Translations under genes and position numbers: made by a program
In this document: positions 36,830-45,030 of the stretch, in pieces
Layout: every line of letters begins with the position of its first letter
Position numbering within the stretch: the stretch's first letter is position 1
The notes under the pieces: generated by a model
Told to the model about the DNA's origin: nothing
The model's database searches: none
Seen by the model: the letters and a program-made list of their open reading frames with translations, nothing else
Assembly (NCBI GenBank): GCA_028247315.1
Contig: JAOKFZ010000004.1
Coordinates: forward strand, 1-64,000
DNA: 64,000 nucleotides
Direction of reading: 5' to 3'
From: Bacteroidia bacterium
Lineage (GTDB): Bacteria > Bacteroidota > Bacteroidia > NS11-12g > UBA9320

Positions 36830-38337
36830 ATATTATTTATTTTTATAATTTCTTTTATAATTTCTCTGTCGTTACAAAGTTTAGGAATCTTATGTTGACC
36901 TCCTAATTTTTGTTTACGCTTCAACCATTTATAAAAAGTTTGTGACTTACACGCCACTATTTCTAATCTTTCTAAGACCATGTTTCCTTTTCGCTTGGAC
37001 TCGTAATCTGAGTTAGCACTGCACAACTCTTGGTCTAGCACATCTGCAAAGTGCTCCAAACTCTCTGGTTCCGCATTGAACTCAATCAGCCACTGGTGTC
37101 TTCCTTTCTTTTTACCTTTTAAGTAAACGGGGGCTGCAGTAAATTCTGACACTACTGCTCCTGTTTTTTGTTGAGCTATAGTCATTGCTTTCTCAGCATT
37201 TTCTACCATTAGTTCTTCGCCAAAAGCATTGATAAAGCTTTTGGTACGTCCTGTTATTTTTATTCTGAAGGGGTTTCTACTCGTAAATTCTATGGTGTCG
37301 CCCAATTGGTATCGCCATAAACCCGCATTTGTATTCAATACCACGGCATACTTTTTCCCAACTTCCACCTCGTCTAACCACAGTGTTCTTGGGTTATCTG
37401 TACCGCACTGCTCTACAGGAATAAACTCATAAAAGATACCGTAATCTAACATAAGTGCCATATCCTCGTTGGAATTATCTTGTACCCCAAAAAAGCCTTC
37501 AGACGCATTGTACGTTTCTCTATACGCTATATCACCGCCTACAAGACTGGCAAACTGGTCTTTGTATGGTGAGAAGTTGACTCCGCCGTGTACATAAAGT
37601 TCCAAATTGGGCCAAATTTCCACAATACTGCTTGCCTTTGTTTTTTCGAGTATTCCCCTTAGCAAAAGCAACGTCCAAGAAGGCACTCCAGAGATATTGG
37701 TCACATTCTCCGCATAGGTACTATCTATCATTTTCTGCATTTTGTTTTCCCAATCTGGCAGCAAAGCGATATCCATACTTGGCGTAGCCAAAAAATTTGC
37801 AATAAAGGGCATATTATTCATCATTACGGCACTTAGGTCGCCAGAGTATGAGTTCTCTGCGAGTGCATTTACTTGGTGGCTACCGCCTACAATAAGTCCT
37901 TTCCCTTGAAAAATTTTTGCTTCTGCATTGTGGTAATAGTACCAAGCTAGTACGTCACGACTACCCCTGAATTGGCATTCTTCCAATGCTTCATAACTTA
38001 CGGGTATATACTTGCTCTTATCAGAGGTGGTACCGCTACTTTGGGCAAACCATGTTATGTCTCCGGGCCAAAGAACACGCTGCTCCCCATGCATTACACG
38101 CTGAATATATGGTTTTAGGTCGTCGTACTCAAAGAGTGGCACACGCTCCCTATATTGGTCTATGGTCTTTACTTCTGCGAGTTTAAAATCTCTGCCAAAT
38201 GAAGTTTTCCGAGCTTCTCCCATCAATTCAGTAAACATTTGGTGCTGCACATCTGCCCCATTTCTAAAGCTGTGCTCTATGAGCGGTATCCTCTTTTTGA
38301 GATACCATGACATAAAAGAATTTACAAAGCCGAGCAT
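36826..38337 (-). CDS. GH3-family acyl-acid amidosynthetase-like protein
   Basis: A 503-residue member of the GH3 family, first known from plant auxin-responsive genes. It is an adenylate-forming enzyme that joins an acyl acid to an amino acid. The ATP-binding motif SSGTTSDKSKYIPVS is near residue 97, and a second family motif YNASEGFFGVQ near 280. TLWLDEVEVGKKYAVVLNTNAGLWRYQLGDT and ITGRTKSFINAFGEE are characteristic. Bacterial GH3 proteins are common in Bacteroidota but their substrates are unknown. It starts 1 bp after the stop of the M28 peptidase gene and overlaps the following gene, so the three are coupled. Confidence 0.9.
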   Translation of the reverse strand: MLGFVNSFMSWYLKKRIPLIEHSFRNGADVQHQMFTELMGEARKTSFGRDFKLAEVKTIDQYRERVPLFEYDDLKPYIQRVMHGEQRVLWPGDITWFAQSSGTTSDKSKYIPVSYEALEECQFRGSRDVLAWYYYHNAEAKIFQGKGLIVGGSHQVNALAENSYSGDLSAVMMNNMPFIANFLATPSMDIALLPDWENKMQKMIDSTYAENVTNISGVPSWTLLLLRGILEKTKASSIVEIWPNLELYVHGGVNFSPYKDQFASLVGGDIAYRETYNASEGFFGVQDNSNEDMALMLDYGIFYEFIPVEQCGTDNPRTLWLDEVEVGKKYAVVLNTNAGLWRYQLGDTIEFTSRNPFRIKITGRTKSFINAFGEELMVENAEKAMTIAQQKTGAVVSEFTAAPVYLKGKKKGRHQWLIEFNAEPESLEHFADVLDQELCSANSDYESKRKGNMVLERLEIVACKSQTFYKWLKRKQKLGGQHKIPKLCNDREIIKEIIKINNI

Positions 38338-38338
38338 A

Positions 38339-39598
38339 TTACCCGGTACTGAAAGACATAATAAAATCTCTAATAAGTAGGAAAGACTTGTCGTAATACT
38401 CTCCTAATCGAAGGTTTTTTGGACTATCTGCCGGCATATGATAATGCTTATAATCGCCCATGAGGTAAATGAAAAAGGATGGAACTCCTTTCTCTGAAAA
38501 GAAATAATGATCACTATTTGCCGCCTTGCCTCGCGGTTTTATTTGGGGCAAATATTTATTCTGCGTATTAATTGATGTAAACCGTTTGAATGCCTCGGGG
38601 TATACCGTAGCATTCACAATAGTGGCTCCGCCTTCTCCGCTTCCCATTAGGTCCATATTGAACACAAACTTGGTTTGAGATAAAGGTACGATTGGTTTAT
38701 TGACATAGTGAAGTGACCCAACCAAACCCGCTTCTTCAGCTCCAAATGCGATGAATGCTACGGTATACTTCTGAGGATGTTGAGCAAAATAAGCTGCCAT
38801 ATCAATGAGCATACTTATGCCGCTTGCATTGTCATTGGCTCCATAAAAAGTAGCATCCCCCATTTTTCCGAGGTGATCGTAATGTCCGCAAAAGATGATG
38901 ATACTATCTGGATACGTCGTGCCTTCTACATAGCCATATATATTTTGTGTTGTATAGTCGTTAATGAATTCACTTTCAATTTCTATAACCATGGTCTTCG
39001 TCATTCTGTCAAAAGACGAGTTCAACAGCCAAATCTCACCATTTCTTTTTCTCTCACGACCTACACTCCAAGTCAAATTCTCTTTTAGAAAGACCAGTGT
39101 GCCATAGCCTAAAGACTTGCGTATTTTTGCTATGTTACTTACCGCAATTTCGTCTTTGGCATCGTATACACTTATTATAGGCACATATCCCTTCATTATA
39201 GCTCGCTGTATCTTCTTCGCTACTTTAGGTGATGTCAAGAGACGTTGAGACACATAAAACGCAGGACCGCTTAGCTTTACAGAACCGCTCTCTGGGGACA
39301 CCAAGTAGTCTACGCCAGCTGCTAGTTCTTTTCTATCTAGCTTTACTGTACTTTTCGTGATGGTATTCACTCCCAAGCCGAACGGCTGCATGTAGTTGGC
39401 CGTTTTAGCCTTTAAACCCAACGCACTAAATTTTGTGGCAATGTACTCTGCCGCTTTTTTATCGCCCTGATTTATGTAGCCCCTACCTGCCATTTCTTCT
39501 GAGCACAAGTCACTTATGATTTGTTGTGCAGCAACTCTATTTTGGGCAAATACAGCATTAGCAGTTATTAAAAGCAGGAGAACCGGTATATATCTCAT
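38339..39598 (-). CDS. M28-family metallopeptidase, exported
   Basis: A 419-residue zinc aminopeptidase of clan MH. A signal peptide starts at MRYIPVLLLLITANAVFAQ; an upstream in-frame ATG (39649) would place 17 residues before the signal, so the start at 39598 is chosen. A PA-like insert lies in the middle. The zinc ligands are recognisable: GHYDH, ANDNASG (Asp), GAEEAG (Glu pair), FNMDLMG (Asp) and a final His in ANSDHYFF. It acts in the periplasm or outside, cutting N-terminal residues. It is first in a three-gene operon with GH3 and rhodanese-thioredoxin proteins. Confidence 0.9.
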   Translation of the reverse strand: MRYIPVLLLLITANAVFAQNRVAAQQIISDLCSEEMAGRGYINQGDKKAAEYIATKFSALGLKAKTANYMQPFGLGVNTITKSTVKLDRKELAAGVDYLVSPESGSVKLSGPAFYVSQRLLTSPKVAKKIQRAIMKGYVPIISVYDAKDEIAVSNIAKIRKSLGYGTLVFLKENLTWSVGRERKRNGEIWLLNSSFDRMTKTMVIEIESEFINDYTTQNIYGYVEGTTYPDSIIIFCGHYDHLGKMGDATFYGANDNASGISMLIDMAAYFAQHPQKYTVAFIAFGAEEAGLVGSLHYVNKPIVPLSQTKFVFNMDLMGSGEGGATIVNATVYPEAFKRFTSINTQNKYLPQIKPRGKAANSDHYFFSEKGVPSFFIYLMGDYKHYHMPADSPKNLRLGEYYDKSFLLIRDFIMSFSTG

Positions 39599-39648
39599 TT
39601 GTACTTGGATATGCATTAGCTTTGCGAAGCTAATAATTAAAACACACA

Positions 39649-39762
39649 ATGGGGATAGGAAATTTTTTCGAAAACCTTTTTAGCAAGGCTAAATATATCT
39701 CTGGCAGTGCTGAAGATACAATAGATTACACATCAACAGAGGCTTCAGCAATACAACTATGA
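39649..39762 (+). CDS. Small ORF (37 residues) overlapping pnuC
   Basis: The short frame MGIGNFFENLFSKAKYIS... begins at the ATG at 39649 and ends at a TGA inside the ATGA overlap with the pnuC start (39759). The N-terminal 17 residues could form an amphipathic helix; the remainder is acidic and Ser/Thr-rich. The exact 4-bp stop-start overlap with the next gene is typical of translational coupling in this genome and is the main support. It is too short for a family call; it could be a leader peptide or a small membrane-associated partner of the transporter. It does not overlap the M28 gene if that starts at 39598. Confidence 0.5.
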   Translation: MGIGNFFENLFSKAKYISGSAEDTIDYTSTEASAIQL

Positions 39763-40337
39763 AAACAGCCCTAACCGTCGAAATCATCAGTGTTATATGC
39801 AACATTGTTTTCCTTATCTTACTGATCAATGAAAAAAAGCAATGCTGGATATATGGGATACTCGGTTCCATTACAGGAGCCTATGTTTTTTATGAAAACG
39901 CCTACTATTCAGAAACTCTTCTGTATACCTTTTACGCTTTTGTAGGTATCTACGGATACTACTACTGGGACCGCAATGAGTCTAAAAACTTCACCATAAA
40001 GCGTACTTCTATTTTTTATATTGTCGTAATGATCCTAGGCGGAGCTTTAGCTGGTTTAGGTTTGGGATTTCTTATGAGCAAAACAGACGCAGCCAATCCG
40101 TATTATGATGCAATGAGCACATCATTTGGTATACTTGCAACCTTCTTAGAATTGTACAAATACTTTGTTGCATGGGGTTTTTGGATACTCATTAATGCCT
40201 ATACCATTTGGTTGTATGGTATTAAAGATCTTGATTTTTTTGCATTTCAGATGGTCATTTATACCACCCTCTCCATCTATGGGTTTGTCTCTTGGCGTAA
40301 AAAGATGGTCTCGTTATCATTATTCATAAATTGCTAG
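39759..40337 (+). CDS. pnuC: PnuC-family vitamin/nucleoside transporter
   Basis: A 192-residue inner-membrane protein of the PnuC family, which moves nicotinamide riboside and, in related PnuT and PnuX branches, thiamine or riboflavin by facilitated diffusion. About seven helices are seen. Family marks are the early WIYGILGSITGAYVFYEN, YTFYAFVGIYGYYYW in helix 3, and LEL-KYFVAWGFWILIN-YTIWLY in the later part. Substrate cannot be decided: thiL lies a few kilobases away on the same strand but is not in the operon, and no NAD kinase gene is adjacent. The preceding small ORF overlaps its start. Confidence 0.87.
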   Translation: MKTALTVEIISVICNIVFLILLINEKKQCWIYGILGSITGAYVFYENAYYSETLLYTFYAFVGIYGYYYWDRNESKNFTIKRTSIFYIVVMILGGALAGLGLGFLMSKTDAANPYYDAMSTSFGILATFLELYKYFVAWGFWILINAYTIWLYGIKDLDFFAFQMVIYTTLSIYGFVSWRKKMVSLSLFINC

Positions 40338-40463
40338 TCAATGATTTTCTGTTGCCACTCTCGTCACTGCAGAGCTTTTTTTAGCAATCTCAAACCCTCC
40401 CATTGCATTAGCACATAGAGTTATACTGCATGTGTAATATGCCTTCTCACAATAGTCGTTTAT

Positions 40464-41036
40464 TCAGAATTCATTTACACTCGGGACCACATCCTCAGTA
40501 GTTGTTGTTATTGACATATTTTCTGTGAGGTTTTTTAAGTTCTTAAGCCCGTCTTCAAAATCTGGACCAACCATAGCGTCTATGAAGTAATTGACTATTT
40601 TGAGTGGATAGCCGAGGTTTGAATACATTTTCCAGACTACTTCGGTTTTGTTCGCTTCCGCATTCAAAGAAAAGGAACCTTCATTTGGCCTATCATCGAA
40701 ATAGAACGTATATGCCAACCCATTCATATCCGTTATAGCATTCATCTCCATTCTACCCTCGCCAACATCCTTGTTTTCTGATGACCAGCTGTATCCTTGC
40801 CTTTTGTCATTTACGATACCGTAATAGGTTCTTTTTTGCAGGGTGTCTTTGGCAAACCAGGCGTCCCAGTTCTTCCAATTTTCAAAATCGGCAATTTGAT
40901 TAAAAATGATTTTTTGCGAAGCATTGATTTCGATACGACGTGTGACCGTCTTTTGTGAAGGTGCAAATACAGCGGCTAGCAAGGCTGCAGCTAGCATAAT
41001 TAAGACGAAGTAAACAAATCCTTTAATAACTTTCAT
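40464..41036 (-). CDS. SRPBCC/polyketide-cyclase-like protein with N-terminal TM helix
   Basis: A 190-residue membrane-anchored START-like protein. Residues about 6-25 are hydrophobic (VYFVLIMLAAALLAAVFA). From residue 30 the SRPBCC pattern appears: VTRRIEINASQKIIFNQIADFENWKNWDAWF, followed by a sheet with GEGRMEMN and a C-terminal helix. Such anchored versions are widespread in Bacteroidota and their ligand is unknown. It is monocistronic and divergent from the cyclophilin gene, with a 126-bp featureless gap between it and pnuC. Confidence 0.82.
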   Translation of the reverse strand: MKVIKGFVYFVLIMLAAALLAAVFAPSQKTVTRRIEINASQKIIFNQIADFENWKNWDAWFAKDTLQKRTYYGIVNDKRQGYSWSSENKDVGEGRMEMNAITDMNGLAYTFYFDDRPNEGSFSLNAEANKTEVVWKMYSNLGYPLKIVNYFIDAMVGPDFEDGLKNLKNLTENMSITTTTEDVVPSVNEF

Positions 41037-41145
41037 TGGTTGATTACAAAGTAAAGCAAGTATTACTTTAGACGTGTACGGTCCTTTGATTTTAATATCC
41101 TTGTCAAAGCTTTAGCTCTACGCTTCTATTAGTAATAGATAATCC

Positions 41146-41153
41146 TAAATTTG
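41146..41153 (+). promoter_or_regulatory. Putative -7 box of the cyclophilin-pgk pair
   Basis: TAAATTTG matches TAnnTTTG and ends 27 nt upstream of the lipoprotein start at 41181. Confidence 0.45.
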
Positions 41154-41180
41154 CAGCAGAAAATTATTAAGAAAATTAGT

Positions 41181-41861
41181 ATGAAAAGCATAACACTAAG
41201 TCTTCTTGCTGTGTTACTACTAGCAGCTTGCACACCTTCAGAAAACAAAACAACAACAGAATCAGAAGTAGCGATCGAAAAAACTACTCCTGCACTAGAT
41301 ACTTTAGAAACAATAACTCAAAAAAATAATATAAAAATGGAAAACGGACTTTACGCCAAAATGAATACTTCTAAGGGAGAAATCACTTTGAAACTAGAAA
41401 TGGAAAAAACACCTCTTACAGTAGCCAATTTTGTTGGTCTTGCTGAAGGAAAAATAACGAATAAGGCCAAAGATGCTGGCGTTCCTTATTACGATGGATT
41501 AGTATTTCACAGAGTGATTCCTAATTTTATGATACAAGGTGGAGATCCAGACGGTATTGGTTCTGGCGGACCAGGTTACAGTTTCAGAGATGAATTTCAT
41601 CCCGATCTAAGACATACAGGACCGGGTATCCTCTCTATGGCAAACGCAGGTCCTGGCACTAACGGTAGCCAGTTTTTTATTACACACGTAGAAACTTCAT
41701 GGCTTGACGGAAAGCACAGTGTCTTTGGTCATGTAGTAGAAGGTATGGATGTGGTAAACACCATAGAAGGCGGAGACCTGATGGGTACTGTAGAAATCAT
41801 CCGAGTAGGTGATGCTGCAGAAGCTTTTGATGCTGCTAAGACATTTGCAGAATTGAAATAA
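41181..41861 (+). CDS. Cyclophilin-type peptidyl-prolyl isomerase, lipoprotein
   Basis: A 226-residue periplasmic folding catalyst. The lipobox LLAAC places the lipidated Cys at 17. Residues about 60-210 are a cyclophilin domain: [15 protein letters not shown], then [22 protein letters not shown] and [17 protein letters not shown]. The catalytic Arg (FHR) and Gln/Phe residues are kept. The start at 41181 is chosen because it begins the signal sequence; an upstream TTG at 41151 gives a poorer start and falls in the promoter box. The stop overlaps the pgk ATG by one base. Confidence 0.93.
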   Translation: MKSITLSLLAVLLLAACTPSENKTTTESEVAIEKTTPALDTLETITQKNNIKMENGLYAKMNTSKGEITLKLEMEKTPLTVANFVGLAEGKITNKAKDAGVPYYDGLVFHRVIPNFMIQGGDPDGIGSGGPGYSFRDEFHPDLRHTGPGILSMANAGPGTNGSQFFITHVETSWLDGKHSVFGHVVEGMDVVNTIEGGDLMGTVEIIRVGDAAEAFDAAKTFAELK

Positions 41862-43048
41862 TGAAGACCGTAGATTCTTACAATTTCAGCGGCAAGAGGG
41901 CACTCATACGCGTAGACTTTAATGTGCCGCTCAATAGTGCATTTGAAATAACCGATGATAGCCGCATGACGGCTGCCTTGCCTACTATCCGCAAAATAAT
42001 AGCAGATGGTGGCTCGGTTGTACTTATGTCTCACTTGGGCAGACCCAAAAGTGGCCCAGAGAACAAATATTCACTGAAACACTTGGTGCCACACTTAGAA
42101 AAAATCACCGAAGTACCGGTTACTTTTTCGGATGACTGTATCAGCGAAGGTGCAGTGAATGCGAGTAGTAACTTGCCTGCTGGACATATTCACTTACTAG
42201 AGAACTTGCGTTTTTACACGGAAGAAACTGCCGGAGATGCTGACTTTGCAGCGTCGCTAGCCAATCATGGTGATATCTATGTAAATGATGCTTTTGGCAC
42301 TGCACATAGGGCACACGCTAGTACAGCTATAGTGGCACGTTCTTTTGCGGACAAGTGCTTTGGTTTCTTGATGGCTAATGAAGTGGCCAATGCTAAGAAG
42401 CTAATGAGCAATCCAGATAGACCATTTACCAGTATAGTAGGCGGAGCTAAGGTGAGCGACAAGATTCTTATCATAGAGAACCTGCTCAACATAGCAGACC
42501 ACATCATTATAGGTGGTGGAATGGCCTATACTTTTTCTGTAGCCAAAGGTGGTACAATAGGCGATTCACTGTTTGAAGCAGATAGGGTAGAGAAGTGTGC
42601 AGAGATACTGAAAAAAGCTGCTACCAAGGGTGTAGAAATACACTTACCAGCAGATAATGTTATAGCAGATGCTTTTAGTAACGAAGCCAACCAGAAGCAA
42701 TGTGAGAGCGGAGCTATACCTGATGGGTGGATGGGGCTCGATATAGGAGAAAAGGCTGTAGCGGCTTTCTCAGACGTGCTTATGAAGTCTAAAACCATAC
42801 TGTGGAATGGACCAATGGGTGTATTTGAAATGCCTAGCTACGAAAACGGAACCAAATCTGTAGCAGATGCTGTGGCTCAATCTACGCGTGCGGGAGCATT
42901 CTCCCTCATAGGTGGAGGAGATAGCAGTGCTGCTGTGAAAAAATTTGGCTATACCGATGACGTCAGTTACGTGTCTACCGGTGGCGGTGCTTTGCTCGAG
43001 TTTTTTGAGGGCAAGGAACTTCCGGGGATAGCAGCTGTAGAAGGATAG
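41861..43048 (+). CDS. pgk: Phosphoglycerate kinase
   Basis: Glycolytic kinase interconverting 1,3-bisphosphoglycerate and 3-phosphoglycerate. Its length of 395 residues is standard. N-terminal RVDFNVPL and SHLGRPK contain the substrate arginine patch. LLENLRFYTEET and NDAFGTAHRAHAS follow, then PFTSIVGGAKVSDKI and the ATP-side LWNGPMGVFE and GGGDSSAAVKKFG. Its ATG overlaps the stop of the cyclophilin gene (TAATG), so the two are coupled. A strong terminator follows, marking the edge of the conserved chromosome before the mobile-relic islet. Confidence 0.97.
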   Translation: MKTVDSYNFSGKRALIRVDFNVPLNSAFEITDDSRMTAALPTIRKIIADGGSVVLMSHLGRPKSGPENKYSLKHLVPHLEKITEVPVTFSDDCISEGAVNASSNLPAGHIHLLENLRFYTEETAGDADFAASLANHGDIYVNDAFGTAHRAHASTAIVARSFADKCFGFLMANEVANAKKLMSNPDRPFTSIVGGAKVSDKILIIENLLNIADHIIIGGGMAYTFSVAKGGTIGDSLFEADRVEKCAEILKKAATKGVEIHLPADNVIADAFSNEANQKQCESGAIPDGWMGLDIGEKAVAAFSDVLMKSKTILWNGPMGVFEMPSYENGTKSVADAVAQSTRAGAFSLIGGGDSSAAVKKFGYTDDVSYVSTGGGALLEFFEGKELPGIAAVEG

Positions 43049-43073
43049 ACAACCACTTTTTGATACAATTATG

Positions 43074-43105
43074 AAACGGAATCTCTCACGAGATTCCGTT
43101 TTTTT
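43074..43105 (+). terminator. Terminator of pgk
   Basis: A 12-bp perfect stem (43074-43085 with 43090-43101, loop tcac) continues into seven T, 26 bp past the pgk stop. Confidence 0.92.
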
Positions 43106-43191
43106 ATTTGACGAGTTGTACTGAGCATTGTTTCCCTTCTTCGGGGTCAAGACTGATCAAACATCGCAATTGTCACAGTTTGACTTTTTGC

Positions 43192-43511
43192 GGTGCTGTC
43201 GCGTCAATCCCATATACTTTCAAAAGTAGCAGATCTGTCATTTCATTAAGCAGCCAAGAATTTAAATGTAGCAAACCAACTTTTCATTGAATTTGTAAGT
43301 TAATTCTTTCTGATAATGTTATTGCTTTCTATTCCTGCTAGTGTTTTTTGAACCCTATAGTTATTGATATCCGTCGTTTGATAGTCCGATGATCCTGCTC
43401 TACAATATTATTGAGATACTTGACTCACCTGACTTTGATCGTATTGAACGTTAAGATATTCCTATTCATCACTTTGATTGAGGCGGTATTCGATCCACTC
43501 TTATCAATATT
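43192..43511 (-). pseudogene. Decayed IS6-like DDE transposase remnant
   Basis: On the minus strand, starting at 43511, one frame reads NIDKSGSNTASI, then after about 14 codons a TGA, then VKYLNNIVEQDHRTIKRR and GFKKH, followed by TAG and further stops. The D-K-S-G and Y-L-N-N-x-x-E-Q-D-H-R blocks are hallmarks of IS6-like DDE transposases, the second holding the catalytic Glu. At least three in-frame stops and the missing N-terminal half show it is dead. GGTGCTGTCGC at 43192-43202 resembles an IS6-type terminal repeat and may mark the element's outer end; this is inference. Confidence 0.72.
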
Positions 43512-43512
43512 G

Positions 43513-43635
43513 AGAACGGGCTCTATTACCAAGCTACAAAAAGCTATGGGGCATTCATCTATAAATGTAAGTCTAACCTACTTAAGGGGTTTAGAATTAG
43601 CTGAATTAAGTGAAGAGGATATGCCTATGGTTTAA
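43513..43635 (+). pseudogene. Tyrosine recombinase (integrase) C-terminal remnant
   Basis: A 40-residue tail reads RTGSITKLQKAMGHSS followed by a Y-containing LTYLRGLELAELSEEDMPMV. G-H-S-S and the following Y are the last conserved box of tyrosine recombinases, and the ending is familiar from Bacteroidota integrases. The rest of the gene is missing: the sequence immediately before 43512 belongs to the IS6-like remnant in the opposite strand, so the IS probably truncated the integrase. An open frame starting at 43411 merely fuses antisense IS sequence to this tail. Confidence 0.75.
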
Positions 43636-43716
43636 GAGTTTTAGAAAGGTAGTTTCCAACCCTCCCACCCTAGTGAGCCCAGAACAAATTTGGAATTGCT
43701 TCTCCATTCCCGTCAA

Positions 43717-44106
43717 CTACAGGTTGGGTTTTTTTAAAGCTGTATAGAATGCAAGAATACTAATTAAAGCAATTAATCCAATTGCTGGCACAGGAACATT
43801 AACAGGGGTTGTAAAGTGTTGTAAAAGACCGTTAATCAGAAAAAACAAATAAGCTATCCCAATGCTTAATAATACCTTTTTTGCATCTTTCATTTCTAAA
43901 CTTCTTGTTGATAGAATTATAATACCAATAACAATGCAAGCAACTGATAAAGGCCAATGCATAGCCGTTCCAACAACTAATCCTCCTCCTTCTAATAATT
44001 CAGTAGGAAAAGACTGTTCTGTTAATGTTTCAGCTCCTATGAAGAAACCTATACCCTGAAGAATATTTAAAACTCCTATTGCTGTAAGTGTATTTTTAGG
44101 ATTCAT
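43717..44106 (-). CDS. Hypothetical four-helix membrane protein
   Basis: A 129-residue protein with four hydrophobic segments (about 8-25, 45-67, 77-95, 103-123) and a short loop with ELLEGGGLVVGTAMHWP between helices 1 and 2. I do not recognise a family. It lies 18 bp downstream of another small membrane protein on the same strand, so the two probably form one transcript. Codon usage is more AT-rich than in flanking housekeeping genes, and it sits directly beside integrase and IS remnants, so recent acquisition is plausible. The hairpin-poor gap before the integrase tail (43636-43716) shows nothing further. Confidence 0.6.
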   Translation of the reverse strand: MNPKNTLTAIGVLNILQGIGFFIGAETLTEQSFPTELLEGGGLVVGTAMHWPLSVACIVIGIIILSTRSLEMKDAKKVLLSIGIAYLFFLINGLLQHFTTPVNVPVPAIGLIALISILAFYTALKKPNL

Positions 44107-44124
44107 TTTTAATTGATTGAATTA

Positions 44125-44547
44125 TTAAGACTTTAACTCTCCCTTCTGTGACACATAACTCAATGCAAAAACTGGAATTAAAGTTAGTATCATAATTATA
44201 ATAGGTGGATGGGCTGAACTACCGCTTAGTAAATTTACAAAATCTGGTAAAGTCCAAAATAAGTGGACAATAAATAACACAAAAGTTGCTGACTTTAATC
44301 CTTCAAGAGTTTTTAATCTAAGAGTGTATACAACAGAGAGTATAGTTCCTAAATAAATGAATCCAATGATATGAAACATAATATCAAAAACTTCTAAGGC
44401 TGGTGCACTATTAGCTAATCCTTCGATATTAAAGTCGCTTATCATTTGGCTTTTCATTTCACCTCCCATTTTTGCAATCACCAAAGGTATAAATTGAATG
44501 ATATCAAGAATTAATGTCAATATTAGAATAGTTTTAAAGTTTTTCAT
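44125..44547 (-). CDS. Hypothetical membrane protein, partner of downstream gene
   Basis: A 140-residue protein with four hydrophobic segments (about 7-25, 55-77, 85-105, 113-132). The first could serve as a signal anchor. A charged outside loop (KMGGEMKSQMISDFNIEGL) follows the first helix. No known family is recognised. It is the promoter-proximal gene of an AT-rich two-gene unit between mobile-element relics and a tRNA gene, probably horizontally acquired cargo. It could form a heteromeric membrane complex with the product of the next gene, which has a similar size and topology; this is only inference. Confidence 0.6.
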   Translation of the reverse strand: MKNFKTILILTLILDIIQFIPLVIAKMGGEMKSQMISDFNIEGLANSAPALEVFDIMFHIIGFIYLGTILSVVYTLRLKTLEGLKSATFVLFIVHLFWTLPDFVNLLSGSSAHPPIIIMILTLIPVFALSYVSQKGELKS

Positions 44548-44791
44548 TTCAACTGGATTTTGATTTGTGTTGAGCGAATATATTGAAATTAGTTGAGTTA
44601 TGTTTTATTTTAAATTCAAACGAACCATGTAAATCCTCATCTTGATCTCGTCGAGTTTAAAAACCAATCATAGCTATATAAATATATATAGACATATATT
44701 TTATAAAGACACAGTCTCTTTAATGACTAAAAAATGGGCAGCATTTGAACTGTTAAATTAAAAATGTTTCCCCTTTTGTTTTCCCCAACAT
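44548..44791. other. AT-rich non-coding stretch
   Basis: Very AT-rich, with runs such as tatataaatatatatagacatata near 44672. No coding frame, tRNA or clear hairpin is seen. It should contain the promoter of the minus-strand membrane-protein pair. Confidence 0.6.
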
Positions 44792-44828
44792 AAAAAAACC
44801 GCTACAATCAACTGATTTATAGCGGTTT
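44792..44828 (-). terminator. Terminator of the tRNA gene
   Basis: On the minus strand, AAACCGCTA and TAGCGGTTT form a 9-bp stem followed by a T-run, 15 bp downstream of the tRNA 3' end. Confidence 0.85.
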
Positions 44829-44842
44829 AAATGTTTAATATG

Positions 44843-44916
44843 TGGGCCCACCTGGACTCGAACCAGGGACCACCTGATTATGAGTCAGGTGCTCTAACCA
44901 GCTGAGCTATAGGCCC
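44843..44916 (-). tRNA. tRNA with CAT anticodon (Ile2 or elongator Met)
   Basis: 74 nt, cloverleaf complete. The acceptor GGGCCTA pairs with TGGGCCC (one G-T), the D arm is AGCTCAGCTGGTTAGAGC, the anticodon stem CCTGA/TCAGG has loop CTCATAA, and the T arm is CTGG-TTCGAGT-CCAG. The CCA end is not encoded (ACA follows). The CAT anticodon could be methionine or lysidine-modified isoleucine; the GACTCATAATC arm is like E. coli ileX, so Ile2 is slightly favoured. It is not an initiator type as far as can be judged. Confidence 0.95.
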
Positions 44917-45030
44917 GGTTAGATTATATCTTTTCTTTCAAAAGGAGTGCAAAAATAGCTGTCTTATTCAATTGCACAAATAAAAAAATATGACCGAAGC
45001 CATCTTTTTTGATTTCTTACGCTTTACAAA

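Noticed and set aside
43411-43635. A 74-residue open frame as an intact gene
   Set aside because: Its N-terminal half is antisense to an IS6-like transposase remnant and only the last 40 residues match an integrase, so it is a chance fusion of two relics.
44843-44916. tRNA as attB with a repeat of its 3' end near the integrase remnant
   Set aside because: I looked for a copy of the tRNA 3' portion between 43000 and 44800 and saw none.
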